From Dermanyssus gallinae (taxonomy: Eukaryota; Arthropoda; Arachnida; Mesostigmata; Dermanyssidae), in the NCBI GenBank assembly GCA_003439945.1, contig QVRM01000464.1, positions 124,001-188,000 of the forward strand: a stretch of 64,000 bases of DNA. Direction: 5' to 3'. The position numbers were made by a program, and so were the translations under genes. The notes under the pieces were generated by a model. That model had not been told where the DNA came from and made no database searches. It saw only the letters and a list, made by a program, of their open reading frames with translations. Shown one piece after another: positions 1 to 11,630 of this stretch (the first letter of the stretch is position 1; each line of letters begins with the position of its first letter).

Positions 1-1390
1 AACAGGATCTTTATATTTTTAAATGTTACTGCGCTTCTCGCTAATTTCTTGCTATTTGCTCTGTTTATTTAAATAAAGTACGAAAGGAAATTAGAATAGT
101 ATCTGCAATACTCATTACTGATGAAACAACATAGCTAGCTTTAACATGCCATTGTTGTCGGCAAACCCACTGTTGGCGCGTTCAACAGTTCGAAAATAGT
201 TCCTCAAATGTTGTTGCCCGTCTTTAACGGTAGGCAACGCATTTAACTAAAACAATGCGATACTTCAATTCAGTCTTAGAAATGAATTATTCCAACAAAT
301 GGCGCTTGACAGCGTCTTTATGGTGTTCTAATGCAGCTTTAGAAAATAATACTTCTAGCAAATGCCCTAGACCACAGACGCAATAGATATTTAGATAAGG
401 ATTTGAATGGCTAATTGTGTCAGCAGTCACATCTTACACCGTGTGTATACTTGAGTGAATATATAGCAGAGTACTTTATGGGGAAGTAAGAACATCGTGA
501 ATTACAACTAAGTATGTACGGTTACATGGATACATGTAAGAAATACAAAAAAGAGCAATCACGAAATTAATCTACTCAAAGTAGGTCACTCTTTACGAAC
601 GCGCTCTAGCCTAGAATCTGAAGTGGGTCTTCAAGTTAAAGCTTGCCACCCACGAACATCTACGGAAAAGTGTTATTGTAGAAGTTTAGTCTACAAAGAC
701 TACCCAATGCATATAGTTTGCATCTTTTTAACGTATGCTATCACGCGACTCAGTATTTACTTAGAAATTATATTTTAAACTTTTTTTATGACGTCAAATA
801 AATCACTAGAAAAGCAGTTTTATTACACATGCAAAGCGCAGACTTTCTTAGTTTCCTCACACGAACCTTTGCTACAGTCGCTAAGATTTTCATGTTTCAT
901 GAGTATCGTAGTAGAATAATACCACTTTACGGGTTTTCTCAACACGTTATAGACAGAATAGTACCTAAAAGTCTCAAATTATCGATCACCATACACAATT
1001 CCAGAGCACAATTTTACCAACGCAGAGTACTTGCATTACGGCAAACGACTGCAAGCTATTCAAAGTAAAAACGATAATACAAACGTTTCCTTTAGTGACT
1101 CGAGGCATGCAATGTAATCTGCTTGCACAACAAACTCCAGTGGTTAGCGGATGTGTACCCAATGGAGGCTGTTTATGGGCGTCCACGAACGTCGTCACTT
1201 AGTCCGGAGGCTGCAGAAGACAGATAGCCCGGTAGCGAGCTAGAGAGTTCTGACTTGATAAAAAATTGCTGACCGCCTGCGGTTGGAGTCTGACTCACAC
1301 TGTGCGCACGCGCAGGACAAACACGGGCACCCTAACGGCGACCGATCCGTAACCAGCCTATTCCCAGCCCGAAACAAGTAAGTATCAGGC
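1..1390. other. AT-rich stretch, nothing recognised
   Basis: No recognisable protein motif, RNA gene or repeat was found on either strand. The open frames here are short (under 80 codons), have no family resemblance and overlap one another on both strands, as expected by chance. Confidence 0.5.
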
Positions 1391-1445
1391 TCAGCAGGCT
1401 GGCGCATGGCGTCCTTCGTGGTCCTTGATGGTGGTGATGGTGATG

Positions 1446-1492
1446 GTGTTGTTGTTGTTGTTGTTGTTGTTGTTGCTGCTGCTGCTGCTGCT
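1446..1492. repeat. (TGT)n(TGC)n trinucleotide microsatellite
   Basis: About ten TGT units run directly into six TGC units. On the other strand this is CAA/CAG. The neighbouring frames give poly-Val/poly-Ala or poly-Asn/poly-Ser depending on frame and strand, so coding use cannot be inferred. Confidence 0.85.
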
Positions 1493-3289
1493 GTTGTAGT
1501 TGCTGGTGTCGTTGTTGTTGTTGCTCATATTGCTTATATGGCTGCCGCCATCACAAGCATCCACAGGACGTTTCATCCCTGTTCTGTTTAGCTTTCTCTC
1601 TCTCTCTCTCTTTCTCTCTTTGTCTCTATCTGTCTAACTTTCTCTCTATCTCGCTGCCTTTCCCTCGGTTCCCGACGATTCTCTTCCCGAATCCCGTCGG
1701 TCCCCGCGCGCCTGTTGTTTCGCTGTGCCTTGACGTTCCTTCAGCAAAAGGTGACAAGTGCCGTGGCATAGCTGTAGCTACGACTGTTGCAATGTGACAG
1801 TGTGGCCAGCCACTTCGTCTTCGGTGGGCCGGTGGCGTCAACATTACCTCTGCTCTGGCCGCTGTTCGCCCCTCTCTCTCTCTCTATCTCTATCTCTGCC
1901 TCTCATTCACACCACACACTGTGTCACCTCGACTTTTCCTGTCCGCCTGTCTCTGCGCTGATGGCCCGTCGGCCCTTCATCGAGAATCGCCAAGCTACCG
2001 CCTCACTCTCTCTCGAGAGAGGTGCCACCAGCCTCCGGTCCGACCTGTCTCGTTCGCATCTTTTTCTTATCAGCTCTTGTCCAGCGAGTCCAGCAGTTTC
2101 CTTTTCGTCGACGAAACGGCCCTCCCTGCTCTGCGTCGACCGTCTTGCGTATCCCCACAACCTCCGCACCCCCCCCAAACCCTTCCACCATCATCCTTGT
2201 CCCTCCTCGTCCTCGAGCGAGTTTGATGGTGTTTAGAGGAATGGGCAGTAGCTCCACATCTCCAACAACTTCTTCTTGTTCAGTCGTGTTTTTCGTTTTT
2301 TTCTCGTGCTGTCACTGATATGCTGCTCGCTGCAGCCTGTGTTCTTGTGGCGGAACGCGGAGTGCACATGCCGTGGTATCTGTCGACTGTCCTCATATGT
2401 GTTGCACGTGTACTTGGGCTATGTACTACATTGCGGGGAGGGGCGCCGCTACGTGGGACTCCGGTACGCTCAGCGCGGAACTGCTACGAGAGGGAAGGCA
2501 ACCGCAAACACGGGACGATGCCTTGTGGCGTCAACCACGCTCTGTTGGCTGTAAATGGAAACAGCAGCGATGACATCGGCAATGATGCTGATGCTGATGA
2601 TGATAACGGCAAGAATAACAACCACCATCACCACCACAACAACAACAACAACATCAACACCAACAACGATACTTGGACATAAGAGTCTTGCCGTGTGACG
2701 TTCATCACGTCTTGAGCAGCACGCTCCTCCAACATTCGCTCGACCCACTCTTCGCCCACGCTTTCTCCTTGTCTTGCATCACGACTACCTACCATTCCCA
2801 CCTCTTCCCACCTCTTCTACGTTTGCCCGCGCCCACATCCCATCATCTCGTTACCGTCTTGGTGGCAAGCTGGCCTTGTGGTAGCCTCACGCGGGCTACT
2901 TCTGCTAAGTGCTATCTATCTGCTGTGCGCTGACTAGAGAGGACAGCACACGGCAAGGCAACACGACGCGACGCGACACGGCACACAACAACAACAGCAA
3001 CACAAGAGAAACGGGAGAATGGCAACACCAGCTGCGAGCTTTCACGTACATGCTACTCCACGGTCCGCCTGATTCTCTCGCACGATGAACGTCACCACCA
3101 CCACCAACAGGTTCTCAAGAAGCCACAAATAACATTACGCCTCTCATTGTCGTCGTTCTCGCCATCATCACCAAAGAGAGGGATACACAGTTGCAAGATA
3201 CACATTCATAATAACAAGGCTCGTGGCGGCAATGAGACCACCACATGGACCACACGACGTCGACAGAGAGAAGCACACAATAATAAGAA

Positions 3290-3420
3290 TAGCAACAATA
3301 ACAACAATAATGAAAACAACTGCAACAACAAAAACCGTAACAACCGTAACAACAACAACGACAACAACCGCAAAAACATTTACCACAACAATAAAAACAA
3401 TAACAATAACTATAGTAAGG
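3290..3420. repeat. Degenerate (AAC)n-rich tract
   Basis: Mostly AAC/ACA/AAT triplets with interruptions for about 130 bases. It produces opposed low-complexity frames (poly-Asn/Thr on plus; Val/Cys-rich on minus). Confidence 0.75.
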
Positions 3421-4506
3421 GCAACACGACAGCATGAGCAGCGACTATGATCGCATGTTCTGTCCGTGGGTCGTTCGATGGAAGTTTTTTTCTCTAGCGG
3501 GGTTCGATACTGACTCATGCTTGGCTGACGACATTCGCTTCCACTGTTTTGCCGTTATATTGTTCTGAAGCCACTGACAGCCACTACAGGTAAGAATGAT
3601 CACTATCATCGTTGTCAAGACAACACCAACACCAACACTAACACCAACAACATGGCAATCGTCATCATTGGTAGTAGTGCAAGTAATACAATGAGACAAT
3701 AGAACTGTCACTGATGCAAAATTAGCAGCAACAATGGCGGCAGCAGCAGTATCCGTAGCAGCTGCATCAGCAAAAACACCGAAGCATGCAGCAAGTACAC
3801 GTTAAAAGCCGCAACAGGTTTTCAGGTCAGCTGCCTCCGCATCATTTACTCACCCCAAACCCCCTCGCTCCCTCAAGCGCCTCCGTCCCGCCGCCCTTCC
3901 TGTTTAGCCTGGCCGCGTCATGACAGATGACATCACCACAAACGCGGACGCGCTGACGGAAACAGAAGACACGCCGCAAGCTCGCTACGCTAATATCGAG
4001 GCAGGCTGGTTGTTGTCCAGCGCTGTGTATTGTGGGGCATCCATCCTGTTCCGCCACGCCCGACCAAACTGCGTGGCGGCCCACCGCCGTACAGAGAAGC
4101 CGGATGATAAGCAGGTGATGCCCATAGGGGCGCCGGTGGGCGTCGGCTGTCGGATGGTGCAAGCGTCTGGTGTCTGGACAATTTGAGTCGTTTTTTTTCT
4201 CTTGTCGTTGTCTTCGTCATTGTCTGGTCGGGTGTATCGTCCTCTCTCTCTTATCTCCCTTTATCTCTCTCTCTCTCTTGGTCCCGCGCTCACTCTTGTT
4301 CCCTCTAATGTGTGTGCTTTAACCTTTTTCGTTTGCTGTCACTGCTGTCGAACGATGGCAGCATGAGAGTTGCTTGCTAAGAGTGCTTTCCTCGCAACCG
4401 GTCTGCCATGTTCGGGGGGGCACGACCCGCTTAACTCGGCTCGTCTCTCGAAATGGTCGCTACTTTTTGAAATGGTTTGAAATTCCCCAGTACTTTCCCG
4501 TGTTAC

Positions 4507-4560
4507 AATAATACTACTAATAATAATAATGATGATGATGATATTAATAATAATAATAAG
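4507..4560. repeat. (AAT)n(GAT)n microsatellite
   Basis: Runs of ATA/ATG triplets: AAT repeats, then GAT repeats, then AAT repeats again. Confidence 0.8.
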
Positions 4561-5301
4561 AATACATTAAGTAATAAACAAGTCTGTTTTTGTTTTCGTA
4601 TTGGCACAGCAATGGCTGCCGAACTTTCTGAAAGATCGCATGTACGGCGCTATTGCGTTGCTTTGAGCTTACGCATCAGCACATAATGCTTTTTACGAGG
4701 GTATGTGGTAAATGCATGATGCTCACAAGGTGCTTTTGTTAAAGCCACTGGATCGCATTACTGTGCCATTGCAATTAAGTTGCCTGGCCGCATTAACTTG
4801 CCCTCAAGGCTGCCCTCGACTTGTGCAACGACTCTTTCCGCTGCCGAAATTTGGCCGAGAACTTTTTTGCCATATAGCTGGACTCATGACCTTTCAAAAC
4901 CGCTTCTACGAGGGCATGGCTTGTCAGCGGACTTCCCTGTCTTAGATTCCGAGAAATTAGCTTGAGCGAAAGCTACCCTCTCGTAACAGCTATAGCTGTT
5001 GTAGACACCATGCTATGTTAAGCATCGTAGACCTTTTTGTCAGGCAGACTGTTGTAGCTCTTAGGAGTCAGGCGTTCCCATAGAGGTGCGATATAATGAT
5101 TTACAAATATGTATATGTACAATCATAGATCTTTAAAAATATAAAGGATTTCTTTATTATTATAAATATTCATGATTGTACATATACATATATATTCTTT
5201 CTTCACATTTTGCTGTCGCCTTTCTCCGATATACCAATACTGCGAATAACGAGGTCAGAAGATTCGAACTCAGCCTCGAACCAACGCAGTCCCACGACAC
5301 A

Positions 5302-5326
5302 TATATATATATATATATATATATAA
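5302..5326. repeat. (TA)n microsatellite
   Basis: Uninterrupted alternating A and T, about 12 dinucleotide units. Confidence 0.8.
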
Positions 5327-5767
5327 ATATACAAAGGGTTCTTTCTTCTTTTGAGAGCAGACCGTACGTGAGCTGAGTCTCATAGCAACGTTTTGACAAT
5401 GTAAGAAGAGAATGTCGCGAGGGCAAAAATGAAAGGGGAGAACAAACGGCAAAGCTCAGATCGTGGCTGTTTGGCGGCAGATGGCGTTCCCAACATGCGG
5501 TGGTGCCGCCGCTTAGTTCCAGACGGGACAGACAGATAAACACATAGACAGGCAGGCAGACAGCTATGCAAACAACGACAATGCCAATCTCGCGTGGCGC
5601 GGCAAGTTGTCATTGCGATGGCAACGCGATCCGTGATCATGAAGACCGAGAATGCAGTCGAGTGCTGCAGGCGAGTCCATCGAGCCTCGTCGAGTGAGCC
5701 TAACGGCCGAAGTTTGTCTGAAGCTGATCGTACGAGTAGGGGCGTCGAGGTGGAGGTGGTGGTGGTG

Positions 5768-5788
5768 GCGACGACGACGACGACGACG

Positions 5789-5840
<52 letters not shown>

Positions 5841-5865
5841 CGACGACGACGACGATGATGATGAT
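5768..5865. repeat. Compound (GAC)n(AAC)n(GAC)n(GAT)n trinucleotide array
   Basis: A roughly symmetric array: GAC units, about 17 AAC units, then GAC units and GAT units. It lies inside overlapping open frames on both strands that translate as poly-Thr, poly-Gln/Arg, poly-Val or poly-Cys. The symmetry of the two GAC blocks around an AAC core is notable. Confidence 0.85.
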
Positions 5866-6127
5866 GCCAGCCAAACCAAACGAAGCGTTCGCGAATCGCT
5901 CGGAAACGAAACACAACAACTGCGACACGGGGCGCGGGACGACACCGGGGGACAGACACACGTCCGAACAGCGATGCTGTATGGGCCGATAGGAGTCTGA
6001 CTGCAAGTCTGACTGTTTGCCGCCACGCTATGAGAACTGCTGCTGATGCTGCTGATGCTATTGCTGCTAAACGACAGCAACGGCCAAGATGCCATTTATG
6101 ACAGCTGTTGTTAGCGGCTGTAGCAGC

Positions 6128-6180
6128 TACAACAACAACAACAACCACAACAACAACAACAACCACCACAACAACAGCAG
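6128..6180. repeat. (AAC)n / CAACAG microsatellite
   Basis: CAA triplets with CAC and CAG interruptions. The minus strand reads as Gly/Cys or Leu-rich low complexity. Confidence 0.75.
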
Positions 6181-6535
6181 CCTGCCATCTTGAGCGGACG
6201 TCCACTCAACTGGAGGACAAATTGCAAACAGCAACTTGTCCGTTGTTCTGATCGCGCGTGCCTGCGCTCGCCCCCAACGTTCGCCGCTCTCCGGTAGGCG
6301 CGGGGAAGTGGAAGAAGTCCTTGACGTTCGGCGCGGCGTTCTCCGCAGTCTGCCAATGACGCCAACGCGCTGGCAAGCGCTGCGACGAAATGAACAGTCC
6401 AGATACAACACCTGGCGCAACCAGCACCCCCCCCCCCCCTCCCACTACGACAGCAGACACAGCCGACGAAAATATTCGGCGATAGTCGACGGCAAGTCGA
6501 TGACTACAGAGACGAGCAGGACTCAGAACCACCCC

Positions 6536-6625
6536 CCCCCCCCCGAACACAGTCTCCAGTAGAAAAAAAAATGCGCTGCCTGGGGGTTTGCCGTTTTTCT
6601 ACTGGAGACTGTGTTCGGGGGGGGG
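6536..6625. repeat. Perfect 32-bp inverted repeat with poly-C/poly-G ends
   Basis: The left arm (6536-6567) has nine C, an 18-base unique core and five A. The right arm (6594-6625) is its exact reverse complement ending in nine G. The 26-base loop is unrelated. The DNA or its transcript could form a strong hairpin. It could be a short foldback insertion, or an artefact of a read folding back on itself. Confidence 0.85.
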
Positions 6626-6805
6626 AGAGTTTAGCTTCCTGGCGTGCACATGTGGACACACTTCCCACCCCAGTCCACGATACAGTGACTGGTGGTGGTG
6701 GTGGTGGTGGTGCATTACTCAGATGTAGTGCGAAATCGTACGATTTCTACAACTAAACGCTAGCCTACAGCCAGTAACGCTATTCCATCTTTCATCATTG
6801 TCGCT

Positions 6806-6834
6806 TTCTTCTTCTTCTTCTTCTTCTTCTGCTG
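6806..6834. repeat. (TTC)n microsatellite
   Basis: Nine or so TTC units, giving poly-Glu on the minus strand. Confidence 0.8.
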
Positions 6835-7179
6835 CTTCTGCCGCCCTATAGTGTATGTTGCATCCTACTTCTCCTTTCAATGCATGCAGCCGGCCAACAT
6901 TGAAAAGCAACCAGGCAGACCATCATCATGCCGTCATGACGCCTCAGTGGGTGATCGGGAAGTGCCATTTTTCAAATACCATATCAATTGAAAAAAGAAA
7001 GGTATTGATGCGCGCCGAATAGGACTGTGGTGTTAAATGAGTCTTGATCAATTCAGCGATGAATTTTGTCTAACGAGCATCTGTACACAAGGGAGGTTAA
7101 GATTAGAAAGAGAGCTATTTGAGACAAGAGAGAGAGAGTCGTATATAGTATGAGATAGATAGATATTAGGAATAGAATT

Positions 7180-7294
7180 TATATAATTAAGCATATATGA
7201 TATATAATAGTACATATATATATATAATATAATATATATATATATATATATAATATATATTATATATATATACATATATATATTACTATATCAT

Positions 7295-7326
<32 letters not shown>

Positions 7327-7350
7327 AATTTATATATATATCTATATATA
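7180..7350. repeat. AT-only low-complexity tract
   Basis: About 170 bases almost entirely A and T, with several (TA)n blocks separated by AT variants. Confidence 0.8.
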
Positions 7351-9183
7351 TAAATACGTAAAAAATATATAATCATTATGTAATAAAAACTGTGGGCGGT
7401 GCCTGTTTTTTGACTTTTTAGAAATCTCGCAATCTAAAGTTTGGAGCTAAACCAAGATGCGTTTATCATGTCTTGCCCAGGCAAATACCTCATTGCATTT
7501 AAATGCATTATAAAGCGCTGTTTCCCGTCGCTTAACATACCGCGCATCCGTCCTGCCATTGTCCGGAACTATATGTGCCCGACAGAAAATTGGCCATAGG
7601 CTGGCTATCGTGGCTGATGCAATCTAGTTTAATTCAATTCAGTCCAGATTTTTTTATTAAAAATAAAAAGTCTATCATAACGCACAACTTTCCAAGAGAC
7701 GAGATTACTTACAACACTGGTAGGTGCAATCTTTTATACAAACTAAAAGCCCCTGACAAGATTATTGCTTGCAGCTTCAATAAACAAACTTTTCTCCTAA
7801 CTTGTGAAAATGTGTCTAACAGCCTGGTTAACATCCGTCCTATGGATATTACTCATACTGGGTAGAGTACCAGAACTATTCGAGATGGTAGAGCGCTTGC
7901 TGCTTTATTGCGGAAATCTGCTACGGAAATGTTTCTATAGCGAGAAATCACTGGTCAAACCTGACGGTTATGCCAAACATTCCTATCTCTTTAGTGAATA
8001 GACGGGCAGATATAGGATCATTTATTTGTTTCCGTGCAGCTCAAAGAATATCAAGCACTCAGTATTAGAGCTCCTTAAAGTCGCCAGTAATATTAGCAGT
8101 CGCTTCAAAGTTTTGTGAGGTTGGTGTCTTCGAAGAGTGACGCCGTTTGCCTTGAGTCAGTTCGTTTAGTAAAGAAAAACCCGTTTTCTTTAGCGATTTC
8201 ATAGTCAACTTTAGTGTAAGTGGCATGCAGCGTTTTTTTTTTAGTTAACGACGCTTCTGGCGTTTATAATGTAATTCGGAAACAAATATAGAATGCTTTA
8301 ATTAAAAGCATCAAATATATAAGAGTTCTGGAACGTTTAACATTGTATGTATTGTCTAGGCCCTCGTTAAACTCTTTTGTTTACTTGGGGTCTCGTTTAG
8401 GAGTTCATGTCTAAATCCTTTATCACAGAGCACAATATAAGTTCAGCTGACCTGTCAATTCGGATGTCGCAAATCTAGCACAGATACCGGCTAGAAGACC
8501 TGGGTTTCAATTTGATTGCTAACCAAACATTTCCGTCTGAGGACTCATCCACATACAAGTCTATCTTGTGGGAGTAATTCAGGGACGTTAGTTGCACTGA
8601 CCAAGTGTAGTGGCATTTAATAACCTCAGATGCCAAGTACATCCAATACAAGTTTGCGATTATTCGCCTATTCAGGCTTCTGTCATTGCAGCGCATTCGT
8701 TCTCAAGTCAACTAGCATAGTCTTCAGAAGACCTTAACTAAAGTAATAGCATTAGTACAGCGCTAGAACACAACAATTCAATCATGCATATACTGGCTCG
8801 GACGTTCGATACGCGCGTAGGCTGCAATACAATCCGGCACAGTTGCGTAGTAGCGTTCAAAATATACAATTAGCTCAGGCGTGGAGCCTGGGACATTCGC
8901 GCGTCAATGAGGCCTGAATAAGGCTAACTGTCGTAATCCGGGTGTTGCCGCATTGCCAGTCTACGGAACGCTATCTTGGCCGTTCATGTTCTTCCAATGA
9001 TGTATTCAGTGTCAACAGGGACAACCTATACAGGACACATCTCTAGATGCGTGTTTATGTCACGTTATCATCACTTTTACAGCTATGTTCGTGTTTTATA
9101 AAATGCTAGCTGATGCTTGCTCGGTAGAGTAAAACCCCAGTTATCTGTGTAGGTCTGTGTGGACACAGCAGCCATACACCCAC

Positions 9184-9219
9184 ACACGTAGCACCATATA
9201 TAACCATGGTGCTACGTGT
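9184..9219. repeat. Perfect 14-bp stem hairpin, 8-base loop
   Basis: The arms at 9184-9197 and 9206-9219 are exact reverse complements; the loop is atataacc. It is not followed by a T run, so it does not look like a terminator. It may be a small palindromic insertion or a structured RNA segment. Confidence 0.8.
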
Positions 9220-9968
9220 TTCGGTCGTCTATCTTGGAACTTTATCGATCGGGAGGAATGGGATTGCGGCCTGTCGGCTTTAATACGGGGAAAGTGTTCT
9301 GCGCACGGTCCCCGGGCTACACGGTTAATGCACCGGGAATTTAGCAACCTGGGAGTACCGTGTGGGACGCCTGCTGCCTTGGCTTAATAGGCACAAAGAA
9401 AGCTATATATATATACACAGACAAACGAAATGCGTGAACAGCATTTTTGATGACTGTTGCAACGACGCAAAATCTCCTAAAACATCATATCAAGAAGAGA
9501 AACAGTATATGTTACTGGTTAGTCTCGAAGAGCAGTACATAGTATATGCAATTACTTCTTAAAGCTTTATGCTGATCATATGCGCCGACATTACTTCTTT
9601 GTTACTATGTTGCGTTGAAAACCTACCATCGCACAGAGCTACAGAGCCAAGAATGCTCACGGTACTTGAGAGTTAGCTGTGACCAATTACCTTTTTATTA
9701 TTACAAAGTAATTAGTACACAAACATAAACTGCTTTGCATTTACAAGATCTAAGATAAGACTTTCGACTTTGAGGAACCGGACGTTTAAAACATTTAAAA
9801 ACCATTTGCCACACACCCTTGCGTGTGCAATCGACGTTCTCTTGTAATAGAACGTCTGAACGCTATTGCGGTCATCGTGGCCCAAAGAACGCGTGCGGAC
9901 TCTAACAACGTAACAGTCGCTTCTATAATTGTGCATAGCCCACACATGCGTGATCGCTTCGTAGCTCA

Positions 9969-9969
9969 G

Positions 9970-10000
<31 letters not shown>
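9969..10000. repeat. (CTA)n microsatellite
   Basis: About ten CTA units in a row. Confidence 0.85.
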
Positions 10001-10568
10001 AAATCTGCAGCCACATTGATCTTCACCTTGCTAATGTGAAATTACATTTGATAAGCATTAAAAGGGAAACGAAACAGGCATAGGACATCACTCAGCACAC
10101 GATACACGAGACAACAGTGTTCTAGACAACAAGCTCATGGATACTCCTTCCAAAACGGCCCACTGTACCAAATCTACTTAGAATGACAGTGAATGGTACT
10201 TTATTTTGCGTGCCTATACGGTAGACGCATATTTGAAGAAAGGATTTAGCACTGGGCAAGGTACTGTTCCGTACCTTGTCCAGGTACAAAACTTAGAAGT
10301 CATCACACAGTTAATTTAGAAAAAATCGCATCATTGCATTTGTAATGAATCACTATGACGTCTGTTTTTTGCAGCAGTAGGTGGAAATTGTCGTTACATA
10401 GAATCAGTTCTTTAATATGCCTGGCACGGCTATCATATTTTTTATGCTTAGAGGAAATTGTTTTAAAATCGACAATTGTTTATGTAAATATTGTGAAAAT
10501 GGCAATATTGGAGCTATTGCTAAATTCGATTGCATTGTATAGATAAGAATCTCTACATAAATGTGTAC

Positions 10569-10569
<1 letters not shown>

Positions 10570-10624
<55 letters not shown>
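10570..10624. repeat. (TA)n microsatellite
   Basis: About 27 uninterrupted TA units. Confidence 0.9.
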
Positions 10625-10627
<3 letters not shown>

Positions 10628-10736
10628 GTTTTTTTTATATATATACATAGAGATTGATTTACATATACATGTTTGTGCAGACCTACTTAACCCATTGGCA
10701 AATTTAGTTGGCTACTGCGTCGATTGCCGGCTAATG

Positions 10737-11352
10737 TCAGTCCAGGACTGACCCATTTCGAGGGCTCTTGCAGTCATTATTAGCCGAGCAGCTTAAACCG
10801 TTAAATTGCTTCTCCAACAGGGGAGTTATCTTATCATGTTGAGAACACGTCCTCCCCGGCTTCAAATTTGTCGCGGATAAGAGATTCTCCCGTTTCTCCA
10901 TCCGTTTTTTAACATTTCTAGACCGGCCTCGCCTAGAGTGACTTTCCTCTTTTCGCTTGTATCGTAGAGTCATTCTGGAACTTGTTCAACGTAGTTAAGG
11001 CTATGTCGTTGAGCTTACGCAGTTTATTGGCTCCGTCGCAAGGGGTTACCCCTCTAAATATGTGGGCTAACCCCCTGCGAAAGTTAGAACCGAGTTGTTT
11101 CAAATTTCTAGACAAAATGTACGTTCCAGAATAAATGAAACGTCCACGCGATGTTGAGTGGTCCCTCAGTTGAGCAGATGGGTAGATACTAGCCGATCGG
11201 CAAGATTTATGACGATGATGAATTAAGCCCGCAGATTCCCGGCACCTGTAAGCGCAGGGCGCACAAACCGGGGCCGCATAAGCATCGACGGCAATTAGCT
11301 TTGCCAGCCTATGATGCTGCTCCTGGCTCTTGCTATTTATGCAGAACCTCAT
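10737..11352 (-). CDS. Two overlapping unrecognised reading frames, possibly one broken frame
   Basis: A 139-codon frame (11352-10933) overlaps a 78-codon frame (10973-10737) in a different phase on the same strand. The first contains a Cys/His-rich patch (Cys-x2-Cys, then a His-His-x-His-x2-Cys group), which loosely resembles the zinc knuckle of a retroelement protein. The second is Arg/Lys-rich (a KKRMEKRE segment). One frameshift would join them into about 200 residues. I recognise neither and there is no splice or promoter evidence, so this may be chance. Confidence 0.2.
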
Positions 11353-11401
11353 ACTCCAGCCCTAAGGGTGTTCACAGTCTAGTGCGGGTGTCGATGTTCG
11401 A

Positions 11402-11422
11402 ATATATATATATATATATATA
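11402..11422. repeat. (TA)n microsatellite
   Basis: Ten TA units. Confidence 0.8.
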
Positions 11423-11630
11423 ACACACGCAAGGCCGTACATAACCCGTAAGCGTGCGCTGTGGATACTCTATTTACTAGAGGAATCTGGTTCTCGAAGT
11501 TGCATCTTCCGATATTTGGCCTAGTCGATAGGCCATAGCAACTGTGCGTTTCTGTTGTCATACCTTCTAGCTGACTTCAACGTAACTTTACAGCATGTTT
11601 CTTTGTCAAGACAATACGGTCGCATATATA

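Larger units (their letters stand above)
1391..6960. other. GC-richer island full of simple repeats, no supported gene
   Basis: Base composition rises sharply from the AT-rich flank. The stretch is studded with (GTT)n, (GCT)n, (CT)n, (AAC)n, (GAC)n, (AAT)n and (TTC)n tracts. Long open frames occur on both strands at the same places (for example 5380-6205) and translate to runs of a single amino acid or dipeptides, so I read them as products of repeat tracts rather than genes. Such islands could be 5' leaders or introns of a gene outside the window, but I see no exon that I can defend. Confidence 0.5.
6961..10569. other. AT-rich stretch, no gene recognised
   Basis: Open frames are short and lack recognisable motifs. 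The stretch contains an AT-only region near 7180-7350, a perfect 14-bp hairpin at 9184-9219 and a (CTA)n tract at 9969-10000. I see nothing else. Confidence 0.5.

Noticed and set aside
5216..5303. Minus-strand tRNA-like element with a GAGTTCGAATC box B
   Set aside because: No convincing box A at the right distance and no acceptor stem.
5380..6205. Long open frames on both strands (up to 213 codons)
   Set aside because: They are created by the trinucleotide array; translations are poly-Val, poly-Cys or poly-Thr with no motif, and opposed frames are equally long.
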